A program made the translations under genes and the position numbers. Positions 6,811 through 14,448 of a stretch of 36,485 bases of DNA are shown here, in pieces (position 1 is the stretch's first letter; each line of letters opens with the position of its first letter). Origin of the DNA: Schwartzia sp. (in: firmicutes) (lineage in GTDB: Bacteria > Bacillota > Negativicutes > Selenomonadales > Selenomonadaceae); assembly GCA_017458745.1 (NCBI GenBank), contig JAFTAB010000117.1, forward strand, positions 1 to 36,485, in the 5' to 3' direction. The notes under the pieces are model-generated. The model had not been told where the DNA came from. It worked only from the letters and a program-made list of their open reading frames with translations, and did no database searches.

Positions 6811-8712
6811 GTGGCAACAGAGAAAAATGAAAAGAATAATCCTGCGGGGGCAAAGCCGGCGGCGAAAAATGCATCAGCTAAAAAGGCGACCAAAAAGGAA
6901 AATGATAAGGTCGATGAATTGAAAAAAAATGCAAAAACGCCGTCAACTGATGCCGTTGCAAGGAGAACTGCGCCTGCGAAGGGAGACAATCCGAATAAAG
7001 CCGCAGTGGCAGCCAATGACGAGAAAAAGACCACGACAAAGAAGCCCGCTTTGAACTCAGAAAAGGTTAACGGCAAAAAGCTTTCGGATAAGACAAATAA
7101 TTCCAAGGCGACTAAAACTTCTGAAGCGCAAGAGGTGATAAAAGATAAATCCGGCGCTCGGAAGATAAATAAGGCATCTGAGAAAAAAATGCCCGCTGAT
7201 GACAAAAGCAAAAAGTCAGCGGGAGAGAATGTTGCGCAGTCCGCTCAAAAAAAGGACAAGACAACGACGAAAAAAGTTGCTGTCAAAGGAAGAACAGCGG
7301 AGGATGGCGTTTCTAAGGCTGATGAGGATGTTGAAAAGTCGGCCGAAAAGGAAACCGAAAAATCTTTTGTTGAGGCTGATAAAAAATTATCAAAAATAGC
7401 AACAGCAAAGAAAAAAGCAGAAAAAAAATCCGATGATACTTTGACTGACGAGCCCGACAAGAAAGACAAGAAATCCGATGAGGATTTCGGCTCAGAAGAA
7501 AGCGTGGAAGCATTCAAGGAAGAACCGAATAAAAAACAGGAGGATAATAAAAAGAAAAAGAAATCCTCCAAGAAGATACCCGAGGAAGCGAGTGATGAGA
7601 ATCTGTCAGTCAATGCCAATGACGAAGAGGATAATCTTCCGACGACCGTCGAGGGTATTCTGAACGAGCTCATTGAGCGAGGGAAAAAGAATAACAGTAT
7701 TCTGACGTATGGCGAAATCATGGATGCGTTCCAAAAGCAGGAGCTTACTGCCGAGGAAATTGATGACATTTATGATGTTATAGGCAAGAAGGGAATAGAG
7801 CTTGCCGAGGAGTCTGCGGAAGGACCTGATGATGTTGAGTCAAAGCCGGACGAGGAGATTGACCTCTCGATTCCCGAGGGAATCAGCATTGACGACCCTG
7901 TTAGAATGTATCTCAAAGAGATTGGCAGGGTATCACTGCTCACGGCGGAGGAGGAGATTTACCTAGCAAAGCGCATGGAGCAAGGCGACATTGAGGCGCA
8001 AAAGCGTCTGGCCGAGGCAAATCTCAGACTGGTTGTCAGTATCGCGAAGCGATATGTTGGGCGTGGGATGCTTTTCCTTGATTTAATTCAGGAGGGGAAT
8101 CTTGGTCTCATAAAAGCAGTTGAGAAATTTGATTACAATAAAGGCTATAAATTCAGCACTTATGCTACATGGTGGATTCGTCAGGCGATAACACGCGCGA
8201 TTGCTGACCAAGCGAGAACTATTCGTATCCCGGTTCATATGGTCGAAACTATAAACAAGCTTATCAGGATATCAAGACAGTTGTTGCAGCAGCTTGGACG
8301 CGAGCCCACTCCCGATGAGATAGCGAACGAAATGGAAATCAGTGTCGAGCGTGTGCGAGAGATAATGAAGATCGCTCAGGAGCCTGTTTCGCTGGAGACG
8401 CCTATCGGCGAGGAGGAGGACTCTCATCTTGGCGACTTCATAGAAGATCACGACGCGCCCGCCCCGGCTGACGCGGCATCTTTCATGTTGCTGAAAGAGC
8501 AGCTTGAGGAAGTGCTTGACACGCTCACTCCACGCGAGGAAAAAGTGCTTCGCTTGCGTTTTGGCCTCGATGATGGACGTGCCAGAACTCTTGAGGAAGT
8601 CGGACAGAATTTTGGCGTCACGCGAGAGCGTATTCGCCAGATTGAGGCAAAGGCACTGCGCAAGCTGCGTCACCCCAGCCGAAGTCATAAATTGCGTGAT
8701 TTCCTTGATTGA
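6811..8712 (+). CDS. rpoD: Primary sigma factor of RNA polymerase, with a long Lys-rich N-terminal extension
   Basis: This is the housekeeping sigma-70 subunit (633 residues). Region 1.1 lies near residues 277-335 ([16 protein letters not shown]). Region 1.2 begins at [17 protein letters not shown] (361-377); region 2 contains [18 protein letters not shown] and [17 protein letters not shown]; region 3 follows [13 protein letters not shown]; region 4 has [17 protein letters not shown] and [20 protein letters not shown]. Residues 1 to about 270 are low-complexity, dominated by Lys, Ala, Ser, Thr and Asp/Glu, with no recognisable domain. B. subtilis SigA has almost nothing before region 1.1, whereas mycobacterial SigA has a comparable extension. 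The start is GTG 6811 after GAGAGGGGGC at 6794-6803. The stop overlaps the -35 of the tRNA-Asn promoter. Confidence 0.97.
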   Translation: MATEKNEKNNPAGAKPAAKNASAKKATKKENDKVDELKKNAKTPSTDAVARRTAPAKGDNPNKAAVAANDEKKTTTKKPALNSEKVNGKKLSDKTNNSKATKTSEAQEVIKDKSGARKINKASEKKMPADDKSKKSAGENVAQSAQKKDKTTTKKVAVKGRTAEDGVSKADEDVEKSAEKETEKSFVEADKKLSKIATAKKKAEKKSDDTLTDEPDKKDKKSDEDFGSEESVEAFKEEPNKKQEDNKKKKKSSKKIPEEASDENLSVNANDEEDNLPTTVEGILNELIERGKKNNSILTYGEIMDAFQKQELTAEEIDDIYDVIGKKGIELAEESAEGPDDVESKPDEEIDLSIPEGISIDDPVRMYLKEIGRVSLLTAEEEIYLAKRMEQGDIEAQKRLAEANLRLVVSIAKRYVGRGMLFLDLIQEGNLGLIKAVEKFDYNKGYKFSTYATWWIRQAITRAIADQARTIRIPVHMVETINKLIRISRQLLQQLGREPTPDEIANEMEISVERVREIMKIAQEPVSLETPIGEEEDSHLGDFIEDHDAPAPADAASFMLLKEQLEEVLDTLTPREEKVLRLRFGLDDGRARTLEEVGQNFGVTRERIRQIEAKALRKLRHPSRSHKLRDFLD

Positions 8713-8737
8713 CATTGTTAAATGATAGGTGTATAAT
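8709..8737 (+). promoter_or_regulatory. Consensus sigma-70 promoter for tRNA-Asn
   Basis: TTGACA at 8709-8714 and TATAAT at 8732-8737 are both perfect hexamers separated by 17 bp. The -35 includes the rpoD stop codon. Transcription would begin near 8744, about 23 nt before the mature tRNA. Confidence 0.88.
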
Positions 8738-8766
8738 AGCTTTCGTTGATAAATTGTTTGTATTAT

Positions 8767-8842
8767 TCCTCTGTAGCTCAGCAGGTAGAGCAATCGGCTG
8801 TTAACCGATCGGTCGCAGGTTCGAGCCCTGCCGGGGGAGCCA
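8767..8842 (+). tRNA. tRNA-Asn (anticodon GTT)
   Basis: The 76 nt fold as a full cloverleaf. The acceptor stem pairs TCCTCTG (8767-8773) with CGGGGGA (8832-8838). The D arm is GCTC/GAGC, the anticodon stem is ATCGG/CCGAT with loop CTGTTAA and anticodon GTT at 8800-8802, and the T arm contains GGTTCGAGC. The discriminator is G and the CCA end is encoded at 8840-8842. Confidence 0.97.
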
Positions 8843-8850
8843 TGAATTGC

Positions 8851-8883
8851 AGGTCGCCTTTAATCGGCGACCTTTTTGTTTTT
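8851..8883 (+). terminator. Intrinsic terminator after tRNA-Asn
   Basis: AGGTCGCC (8851-8858) pairs perfectly with GGCGACCT (8866-8873) around a 7-nt loop, followed by a T-rich run. Only about 12 bp separate the run from the trmK start. Confidence 0.9.
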
Positions 8884-8894
8884 GTAAGAAAAGC

Positions 8895-9599
8895 ATGGTG
8901 ATGATTTTGACGCTTGATAATCGTCTTCTTGCAGTTGCATCCTTTGTGCCGCTTGGTGCCCGTGTTGCCGATATTGGGACAGATCATGCCTATCTCGCTA
9001 TATATCTTTATGGTGAGCGCGGCGCGAAAAAGGTCATAGCGACTGACAAAAATGAGGGACCGCTGGCGGCTGCGCGGCATACGATAAAAGAGGCGGGACT
9101 TTCGGAAAAGATTGATGCTCGACTTGGAGACGGACTAATTCCTATAGAAGCTGGCGAGGTTGACATAGTGTGTATCTCGGGGATGGGCGGAGAGCTAATA
9201 GCGGCAATTCTCGAAAGATCGCCCGATGTCTGCGTCGGTTTGTCAAGGCTTGTGCTTCAGCCAATGAGCGATGCTTCCTATTTAAGGCGTTGGCTGTATG
9301 ATAGCGGCTATCATATTGTTGATGAATCCCTTGCCGAGGCTGATGGGCGCATCTATGAGATTGCAGTTGCGGAGCATGGGATAGAGCCAATGCCGGAAAA
9401 TGCGCTATTGGAGCTGGGGCCTGTGCTTTGCAAAAAAAGGCCGCAGTTTTTTTCGCGTCATGCTGATGAAATACTTGCGCGAAAAAAAAGAATTTTATTT
9501 GAAATGGAAAAAAGTGAAAGGGCAAGAGAAAGCCATAAATATAAAAAAATTCAAAAAGAAATAGGAGAAATAATGTCATGCTTAAATGCCAAGTTATAA
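8895..9599 (+). CDS. trmK: tRNA (adenine(22)-N1)-methyltransferase, TrmK/YqfN family
   Basis: The protein (about 234 residues) is a SAM-dependent methyltransferase that places m1A at position 22 of a subset of bacterial tRNAs. The Rossmann motif I is VADIGTDHAYL, followed by ATDKNEGPL, ARLGDGL and CISGMGGELI, all typical of the TrmK family. The C-terminal part is a charged coiled-coil-like helix ending in a Lys/Glu run, also usual here. ATG 8895 (MVMILTLDN) is the likeliest start; ATG 8901 is possible, and neither has a strong SD. The frame stays open upstream to 8847, but those codons are the terminator hairpin of tRNA-Asn. The 3' end overlaps the Nif3 gene by 22 bp, the conserved yqfN-yqfO arrangement of Firmicutes. 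Confidence 0.92.
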   Translation: MVMILTLDNRLLAVASFVPLGARVADIGTDHAYLAIYLYGERGAKKVIATDKNEGPLAAARHTIKEAGLSEKIDARLGDGLIPIEAGEVDIVCISGMGGELIAAILERSPDVCVGLSRLVLQPMSDASYLRRWLYDSGYHIVDESLAEADGRIYEIAVAEHGIEPMPENALLELGPVLCKKRPQFFSRHADEILARKKRILFEMEKSERARESHKYKKIQKEIGEIMSCLNAKL

Positions 9600-10708
9600 T
9601 TGACGCAATGGAGCGCATCGCTCCCAAAAAGCTCGCGGAGTCGTGGGATAATCCCGGACTGCTGGTCGGAAATCCTGCGAATGATATTCATCGCATCCTT
9701 GTTTGCCTTGACGCGCGTGATGAGGTGATCGACGAGGCAATAGACAGGCACTGTGAGTTGATTATCGCGCACCATCCGTTTATATTTCACTCGATGAAAA
9801 AAATACGCATGGATCAGCCTGTCGGAAGAATGATTGAGAAGCTGATAAAGAATGATATTGCCGTCATGGCGGCGCATACCAATCTCGACATAGCCGAGGG
9901 CGGCGTGAATGATGTGCTGGCCGAGAAAATCGGAATTGACATGACGACGCTGTCCCCGCTAGATGTCACAATGACACATGAGCTGGTGAAGCTCGCTGTT
10001 TATGTGCCGCTGGATTATGCTGATGCCGTCAGGGATGCTATTGTGCGTGCGGATGCGGGTCATATAGGCGCATACAGCGGCTGCACGTTCAGCGTGAAAG
10101 GCGAAGGCACTTTTATCCCCGGCGAGGGAACGCATCCTTTCATAGGGATGACAGGCAAAATGGAGCATGTGAATGAGATTCGCATTGAGACGATTTTTCC
10201 CGTTGAGATAGAGCGAAATGTTATCCGTGCCATGCTTGCGGCGCATCCGTATGAGGAGCCGGCATACGACCTTTATCCGATGAGGAACGAGGGCAAAAAA
10301 GAAAGCCTTGGGCGTGTGGGGAATTTGAAAAAGCCTATGAAGATTGATGATTTTTCGGAAAGCGTCAGGGCGAATCTCAATGCCCCGTATGTGCGTGTCG
10401 TTCGCGCCAACAATCGCGAAATGATAAAAAAAGTTGGGCTGTGCAGCGGCAGCGGAGCTGAATTTATCGACAGGGCAAATATATCAGGGTGTGACGTATA
10501 TGTCACGGGCGACGTGCGTTATCATGAGGCGCAGAGAGCGAGGGAACTCAATATCAATGTAATTGATGCCGGTCATTTTGCAACGGAATATCCGATTGTT
10601 CCGGTGCTTGCAAATAGGCTGAGGGACGAATTGAAAAATTATAAGGGAAGTGTTGAAATTATCGTCGATGAGAGCGCAAAAGATTTTTTTGAAATTGTAA
10701 AAATTTGA
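9578..10708 (+). CDS. Nif3-like dinuclear metal centre hexameric protein (YqfO type)
   Basis: The 376-residue protein belongs to the NIF3/YqfO family, which forms toroidal hexamers with a two-metal site. Its function is unsettled; GTP cyclohydrolase I type 2 is a frequent database label without firm support. Metal ligands are visible in the first half (IIAHHPFIFH and AAHTNLDIAEGG) and near the end (GDVRYHEAQRA and DAGHFATEYP). A PII/CutA-like insert lies between them, roughly residues 130-230, with HPYEEPAYDLYP, as in the long Firmicute form. ATG 9578 follows AGGAGA at 9563-9568 inside the end of trmK, so the two are translationally coupled. rnpB starts 31 bp after the stop. Confidence 0.92.
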   Translation: MLKCQVIIDAMERIAPKKLAESWDNPGLLVGNPANDIHRILVCLDARDEVIDEAIDRHCELIIAHHPFIFHSMKKIRMDQPVGRMIEKLIKNDIAVMAAHTNLDIAEGGVNDVLAEKIGIDMTTLSPLDVTMTHELVKLAVYVPLDYADAVRDAIVRADAGHIGAYSGCTFSVKGEGTFIPGEGTHPFIGMTGKMEHVNEIRIETIFPVEIERNVIRAMLAAHPYEEPAYDLYPMRNEGKKESLGRVGNLKKPMKIDDFSESVRANLNAPYVRVVRANNREMIKKVGLCSGSGAEFIDRANISGCDVYVTGDVRYHEAQRARELNINVIDAGHFATEYPIVPVLANRLRDELKNYKGSVEIIVDESAKDFFEIVKI

Positions 10709-10733
10709 CGTTTCGTTTTCATTATGGTAAATT
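10705..10733 (+). promoter_or_regulatory. rnpB promoter
   Basis: TTGACG (10705-10710) and an extended -10 of TG, one base, then TAAATT (10725-10733) are separated by 17 bp. Initiation 7 nt downstream gives 10740, exactly the first base of the RNase P RNA fold. The -35 overlaps the end of the Nif3 gene. Confidence 0.72.
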
Positions 10734-10739
10734 ATTTTG

Positions 10740-11100
10740 GCGAGTTGAAAAGGCAATCGCTGACGCTTTTTGCGTTTGAGGAAAGTCCGGGCTCCACAGG
10801 GCAGCGTGCTGGATAACGTCCAGCGGGGGTGACCCTCGGGAAAGTGTCATAGAAAAGGAAACCGCCATCCTCGGATGGTAAGGGTGGAAAGGTGCGGCAA
10901 GAGCGCACCAGCGGCAGGGTGACCTGTCGGCTTGATAAACCCCACGCGGAGCAAGACCAAATAGGAGAGGGCTGACGCGGCCCGCCGACCTCTCGGGTAG
11001 TGTCGCTTGAGCCGCATGGCAACATGCGGATTAGATAAATGATTGCCACCGATTGCTTTTATAGTTAATCGGAACAGAACCCGGCTTATTTTCAACTCGC
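10740..11100 (+). ncRNA. rnpB: RNase P RNA, bacterial class A
   Basis: The RNA is the catalytic subunit of RNase P, which removes 5' leaders from tRNA precursors. Conserved regions are present: GAGGAAAGTCCGGGCTCC at 10778-10795 (CR I), AGAAAAGGAAACCGCC at 10851, GGTAAGGGTGGAAAGGTG, and ACAGAACCCGGCTTA at 11074-11088 (CR V). The ends pair, GCGAGTTGAAAA at 10740 with TTTTCAACTCGC at 11089-11100, forming helix P1 and giving a length of about 361 nt. Overall layout resembles the ancestral A type found in Negativicutes and clostridia rather than the B type of Bacillus. It is followed by a terminator shared with the convergent LysE gene. Confidence 0.97.
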
Positions 11101-11102
11101 AT

Positions 11103-11156
11103 GAAAAAAAGGGAAACAACGCAATGACTTGTTGGAATTGCATTGTTTCCTTTTTT
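11103..11156. terminator. Bidirectional terminator between rnpB and the LysE-type gene
   Basis: A 14-bp stem with one mismatch spans 11112-11150 (arms GGAAACAACGCAAT and ATTGCATTGTTTCC) around an 11-nt loop. It has an A7 run on the left and a T6 run on the right, so it serves both rnpB and the converging gene. Confidence 0.88.
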
Positions 11157-11161
11157 GATTA

Positions 11162-11797
11162 TTATTCAATTACAAGTATAACCGCGATAATGGCAAGAAC
11201 TGCTCCCTCCATGAAGCCCAGTATTCGAGGGAGATTTTTTATGCTCAATAAAAGCTCTCGAATTTTTCCGGCTGTGATTGCTATCAAGCTGAATATTATT
11301 ATGGTCTGCACGCTGAAAAGAAATCCAAGCAGCGCGATTTGCAGGCTGGCATGATCACTGTCGGAACTTATGAACTGAGGCAAAAAAGCGAGGAAAAAGA
11401 GGAGCACTTTTGGATTTAATATGTTCATCAGCAAGCCTCGCCGAAAAAGAGAAAAATAAGACGAGTTTTTATCGGCGTTTTTGCTTTCAATCTTTAGCTT
11501 GTCGCTTTTTTTCATGGCTCCGCGCAGCGCAAGGTATGAAAGAAAGATGAGATACGCCGCGCCGATGTATTTCAGCGCGGCAAAGGCAAAGGGCGATTCT
11601 TTTATTACTGCGGCCACTCCGAGTATCACAAGCGTCGTATGGAATATTATGCCGCTTGCTAGACCGCAGGAAAGCGCGACGCCTTTTTTAGTGCCATCGG
11701 CTATGCTCTTTGTCAAGAGATACATATTATCAGGACCCGGCGCTATTGTCAGGAGCACTGAGGCAATCAAAAAATATGATATTGTCGATAGCGTCAT
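11162..11797 (-). CDS. LysE/RhtB-family amino-acid exporter
   Basis: This 211-residue inner-membrane protein has about six hydrophobic segments and the family signature TIAPGPDNMYLLTKSIADG in the first 40 residues, followed by KYIGAAYLIFLSYLALRG. LysE/RhtB transporters export amino acids such as lysine, threonine, homoserine or leucine by proton antiport; the substrate cannot be read from the sequence. ATG 11797 overlaps the nadE stop in an ATGA arrangement, and its ribosome site (AGGTGATG) lies in the last nadE codons, so the two are co-transcribed with translational coupling. Nothing in nadE suggests a functional link. Confidence 0.9.
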   Translation of the reverse strand: MTLSTISYFLIASVLLTIAPGPDNMYLLTKSIADGTKKGVALSCGLASGIIFHTTLVILGVAAVIKESPFAFAALKYIGAAYLIFLSYLALRGAMKKSDKLKIESKNADKNSSYFSLFRRGLLMNILNPKVLLFFLAFLPQFISSDSDHASLQIALLGFLFSVQTIIIFSLIAITAGKIRELLLSIKNLPRILGFMEGAVLAIIAVILVIE

Positions 11798-13725
11798 TTG
11801 GCATCACCTAATAGACGAGCTTTTATTTCTTTATATTTCTTGGTGTAGTATGGCCCGTTTTGCGCCTCGCGATGGTCAAATCCGTATGCCCTGCGGCTCA
11901 ATGCGAGAATCGGAGGTGCCTGTATGCGTTTGGCCACGGCAAGGCCGCAGAAAGCATTCCACCATTTTTCAAGGTCGTCTATAAATTCTTTTTCATTTGA
12001 AAAATGTTTTTGTATTAGTCCGTTCTCGCATCCGATGTTTTCCTCAAGTGTGCCGGCTTCATACCATTCGAGTATATCCTGCGGAGTCGCTTTTTGCCAT
12101 TGCTCAACGAAAGAGCGGAACAAGGCATCATGGTATGGATAGAAAATCGGGTCGCCGTGCCCCTTTTCCACATCCTGCGATTTCGACAGCTCGGCGCTTG
12201 GAACGATGTCTATTGTTGCCTGAGGGATTACTTCCCGCTGATAGATTTCTTCGTTGATATAACGGGCAAGGTTATACACCTGATACTTCCACAAATCAGC
12301 GAGAGCCGCAAGGAATCCTGATTGGTCGCCGTAAAGAGTGGAGTATCCGACCGTGGTTTCCGCTTTGTTCGCGTTGCAAGTGAAGCCGCCGCCAAACGCC
12401 GCGGCGAGCGCGGCGAGGATACGAGCGGAGCGGTCACGCGCCTGAATGTTTTCAGCGACAAATGAAGTGACTTTTAGATTATGGGTCTCGCCTGTTGAGA
12501 GATTGGTGATAGGCGTTGCCTCGATTTCATTTATGGTATAGTCTACGGATTCCTGTATCGGCATGACGGCGTAAAAGCAGCCCAGATTATTTGCAAGCTC
12601 CCTTGCCAGGTCGCGCGTTGTCTTTGAATTATATATGCTTGGCATATTCACCAGCAGCACATTCTCGCTGCCTATTGAGTTGGCGTAAAGAGCGGCAGTC
12701 ACTGCGCTGTCAATTCCGCCTGATATTCCAATGACGACCTTGCTCATATTTATGCTTTTAAGAAAATTATTTATGCCGAAGTGAAGCGCTTTGTAAATTG
12801 CCGCTGTTTCATTTTTTTCTTTATGACTGCTTTTATTATTTATGGCGGCCGGAGCTTTAATTAATTCATCCAGATTGAAACATTTTATTGTTTCATCATA
12901 AGCGTCAGCTTCCATAAATATTCCCCCGTCTTTCCCGTACACGGTAGAAGCACCGTCAAAGGTGAAGACTGTTTTGCCGTTATTTTGTATGCCGATATTA
13001 TTGACGTACACTATCGGCGCGGGATGTCCCTCGTTCAAAGAGTCAAAAATAATTTTGCGAAAAATTTTATGGCGTTTTTCATTTTTTCCAAGCGTGAAGG
13101 GAGATGATGATATGTTGACATATAAATCGGGGTGATATTTTTTTAGTATATCGGCAGGCGCGATATTATAGTTTTCGCTCCATCCGTCCTCGCAGAGCAA
13201 GCATCCTATAGTGTATTTCACGTCTCGCACCGTGATTCGGATTGGCGATATTAAATCCTCCGGCTTGCATGACAATTCGTCGGCGAGAGGCAGCAGCCCA
13301 AAGAAATGGCGCGTATCATCAAACTCTCGGTAATTTGGCAGCAGTGTCTTTATTGTGAACGGATATGGCATCTTAAGAGGCTTTATTAATTCGCCGTGCT
13401 GCGCCGTGAAAAAAGCATTATATTTTCTTATGCGTCCATCAAAATTTTTCTTTAATGGGTCAACAGCGACGCTGCCAAACATGACTGTCATATCGTTGTC
13501 ATGCGTCGCCTCAATTATTTCCTCGTTGCATGAAATGCAATCGTCAATGAATGATGTCTGCTCCCATGTGTCTCCCAGCAGATATCCGGGCACTGCCATT
13601 TCAGGAAAAACCACAATGTCGGCGTGGCTGTTTTTTGCTTTATCAATGAACGCAAGAATTTTTTCGGTATTGATGTCGGGATGGCCGGGCACGACGGAAA
13701 TTTGAGCCAAAGCGATATTGAGCAT
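11794..13725 (-). CDS. nadE: Glutamine-dependent NAD+ synthetase
   Basis: This 643-residue enzyme amidates nicotinate adenine dinucleotide to NAD+ with ATP and glutamine. The N-terminal nitrilase-like glutaminase domain has the catalytic triad: Glu42 in VVFPEMAVPG, a Lys in the GELIKPLKMP segment near 115-118, and Cys178 in LLCEDGWS. The C-terminal synthetase domain carries the ATP-pyrophosphatase loop GISGGIDSAVTA. Length matches the long two-domain form. The start is ATG 13725, 7 nt after AAGGA on the minus strand. The frame is open for 77 further codons upstream, running antisense into ybaK, and those have no family similarity. The gene is divergent from ybaK and precedes the LysE-type exporter gene with a 4-bp overlap. 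Confidence 0.96.
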   Translation of the reverse strand: MLNIALAQISVVPGHPDINTEKILAFIDKAKNSHADIVVFPEMAVPGYLLGDTWEQTSFIDDCISCNEEIIEATHDNDMTVMFGSVAVDPLKKNFDGRIRKYNAFFTAQHGELIKPLKMPYPFTIKTLLPNYREFDDTRHFFGLLPLADELSCKPEDLISPIRITVRDVKYTIGCLLCEDGWSENYNIAPADILKKYHPDLYVNISSSPFTLGKNEKRHKIFRKIIFDSLNEGHPAPIVYVNNIGIQNNGKTVFTFDGASTVYGKDGGIFMEADAYDETIKCFNLDELIKAPAAINNKSSHKEKNETAAIYKALHFGINNFLKSINMSKVVIGISGGIDSAVTAALYANSIGSENVLLVNMPSIYNSKTTRDLARELANNLGCFYAVMPIQESVDYTINEIEATPITNLSTGETHNLKVTSFVAENIQARDRSARILAALAAAFGGGFTCNANKAETTVGYSTLYGDQSGFLAALADLWKYQVYNLARYINEEIYQREVIPQATIDIVPSAELSKSQDVEKGHGDPIFYPYHDALFRSFVEQWQKATPQDILEWYEAGTLEENIGCENGLIQKHFSNEKEFIDDLEKWWNAFCGLAVAKRIQAPPILALSRRAYGFDHREAQNGPYYTKKYKEIKARLLGDAK

Positions 13726-13737
13726 TGCAAGTCCTTC

Positions 13738-13766
13738 TTTCATGTTTATGGCTATTATGATATACT
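13738..13766 (+). promoter_or_regulatory. Possible ybaK promoter in the nadE-ybaK divergent gap
   Basis: An extended -10 (TG, one base, TATACT) lies at 13758-13766, with TTTCAT 17 bp upstream at 13738-13743 as a weak -35. On the other strand a partly symmetric TATCATAAT could serve nadE. Confidence 0.4.
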
Positions 13767-13814
13767 CATGGCTGAAATAATCATAGATTCTATTATTATC
13801 AGATGGTGAGGATA

Positions 13815-14306
13815 TTGGCGAAAAAAAGCAAGGAGAATAAAACGAATGCAGCGCGGATTTTGGATGGATTGGGAATCCCGTATGACCTGAAGCGGTATGA
13901 GGTAGATGAGAATGATTTGTCGGCCGTTCATGTTGCGAGCACGGCGGGGCTGCCAATAGAAACGGTGTTCAAGACTTTGGTGCTGCGCGGCGACAAGACG
14001 GGCATCATAATGGCTGTCATTCGTGGCGACTACGAGCTCGACATGAAGTCGATTGCGGCTGCCAGCGGCAACAAGCGCTGCGAGATGGTTCATCTGAAGG
14101 AGGTATTTTCTCTTACCGGGTATATTAGGGGAGGTTGTTCGCCGCTTGGCGCAAAAAAGGCTTATCCCGTTTATCTTGATGAAAATGCGATGTCAAAAGA
14201 GAAAATAGCGATAAGCGCGGGCATTCGCGGCGAACAGATAATTCTTTCCCCATCGGATTTGGTTAGAGCAACTAATGCCGAAGTGGCCAAAATCGCACGC
14301 GCATGA
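13815..14306 (+). CDS. ybaK: Cys-tRNA(Pro)/Cys-tRNA(Cys) deacylase, YbaK/EbsC family
   Basis: This single-domain trans-editing enzyme (163 residues) hydrolyses cysteine mischarged onto tRNA-Pro. Family features are KKSKENKTNAARILD at the N-terminus, the KTLVLRGDK strand, a lysine-containing MKSIAAASGNKR helix and the GYIRGGCSPLGAKK loop, which lines the active site. The preferred start is TTG 13815, 5 nt after GGTGA at 13805-13809 and giving the family-typical N-terminus; ATG 13803 would add four residues but has no upstream SD. It is transcribed away from nadE and stands alone before thrC. Confidence 0.9.
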   Translation: MAKKSKENKTNAARILDGLGIPYDLKRYEVDENDLSAVHVASTAGLPIETVFKTLVLRGDKTGIIMAVIRGDYELDMKSIAAASGNKRCEMVHLKEVFSLTGYIRGGCSPLGAKKAYPVYLDENAMSKEKIAISAGIRGEQIILSPSDLVRATNAEVAKIARA

Positions 14307-14390
14307 AATATATTTTATCATATTGTATTTTTTTTGTCGTGTCGACAAGTGAGAAGGGATAAAATTCGCACTGTTTTTTTATAGTTCTCA

Positions 14391-14399
14391 TGCTATAAT
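14391..14399 (+). promoter_or_regulatory. Extended -10 promoter upstream of thrC
   Basis: TGCTATAAT at 14391-14399 is a perfect extended -10. The position 17 bp upstream (CTGTTT at 14371) is a poor -35, which extended -10 promoters tolerate. The thrC start is 50 bp downstream. Confidence 0.55.
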
Positions 14400-14448
14400 A
14401 TTGCAACGTATTGTTAATCATTTATTATTTGAAGGGAATTGGTAGAAC

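Noticed and set aside
10273-10283. TTTATCCGATG in the Nif3-family gene, reverse complement of part of the repeat end motif
   Set aside because: Only 11 bases match and they encode conserved-looking family sequence (LYPM).
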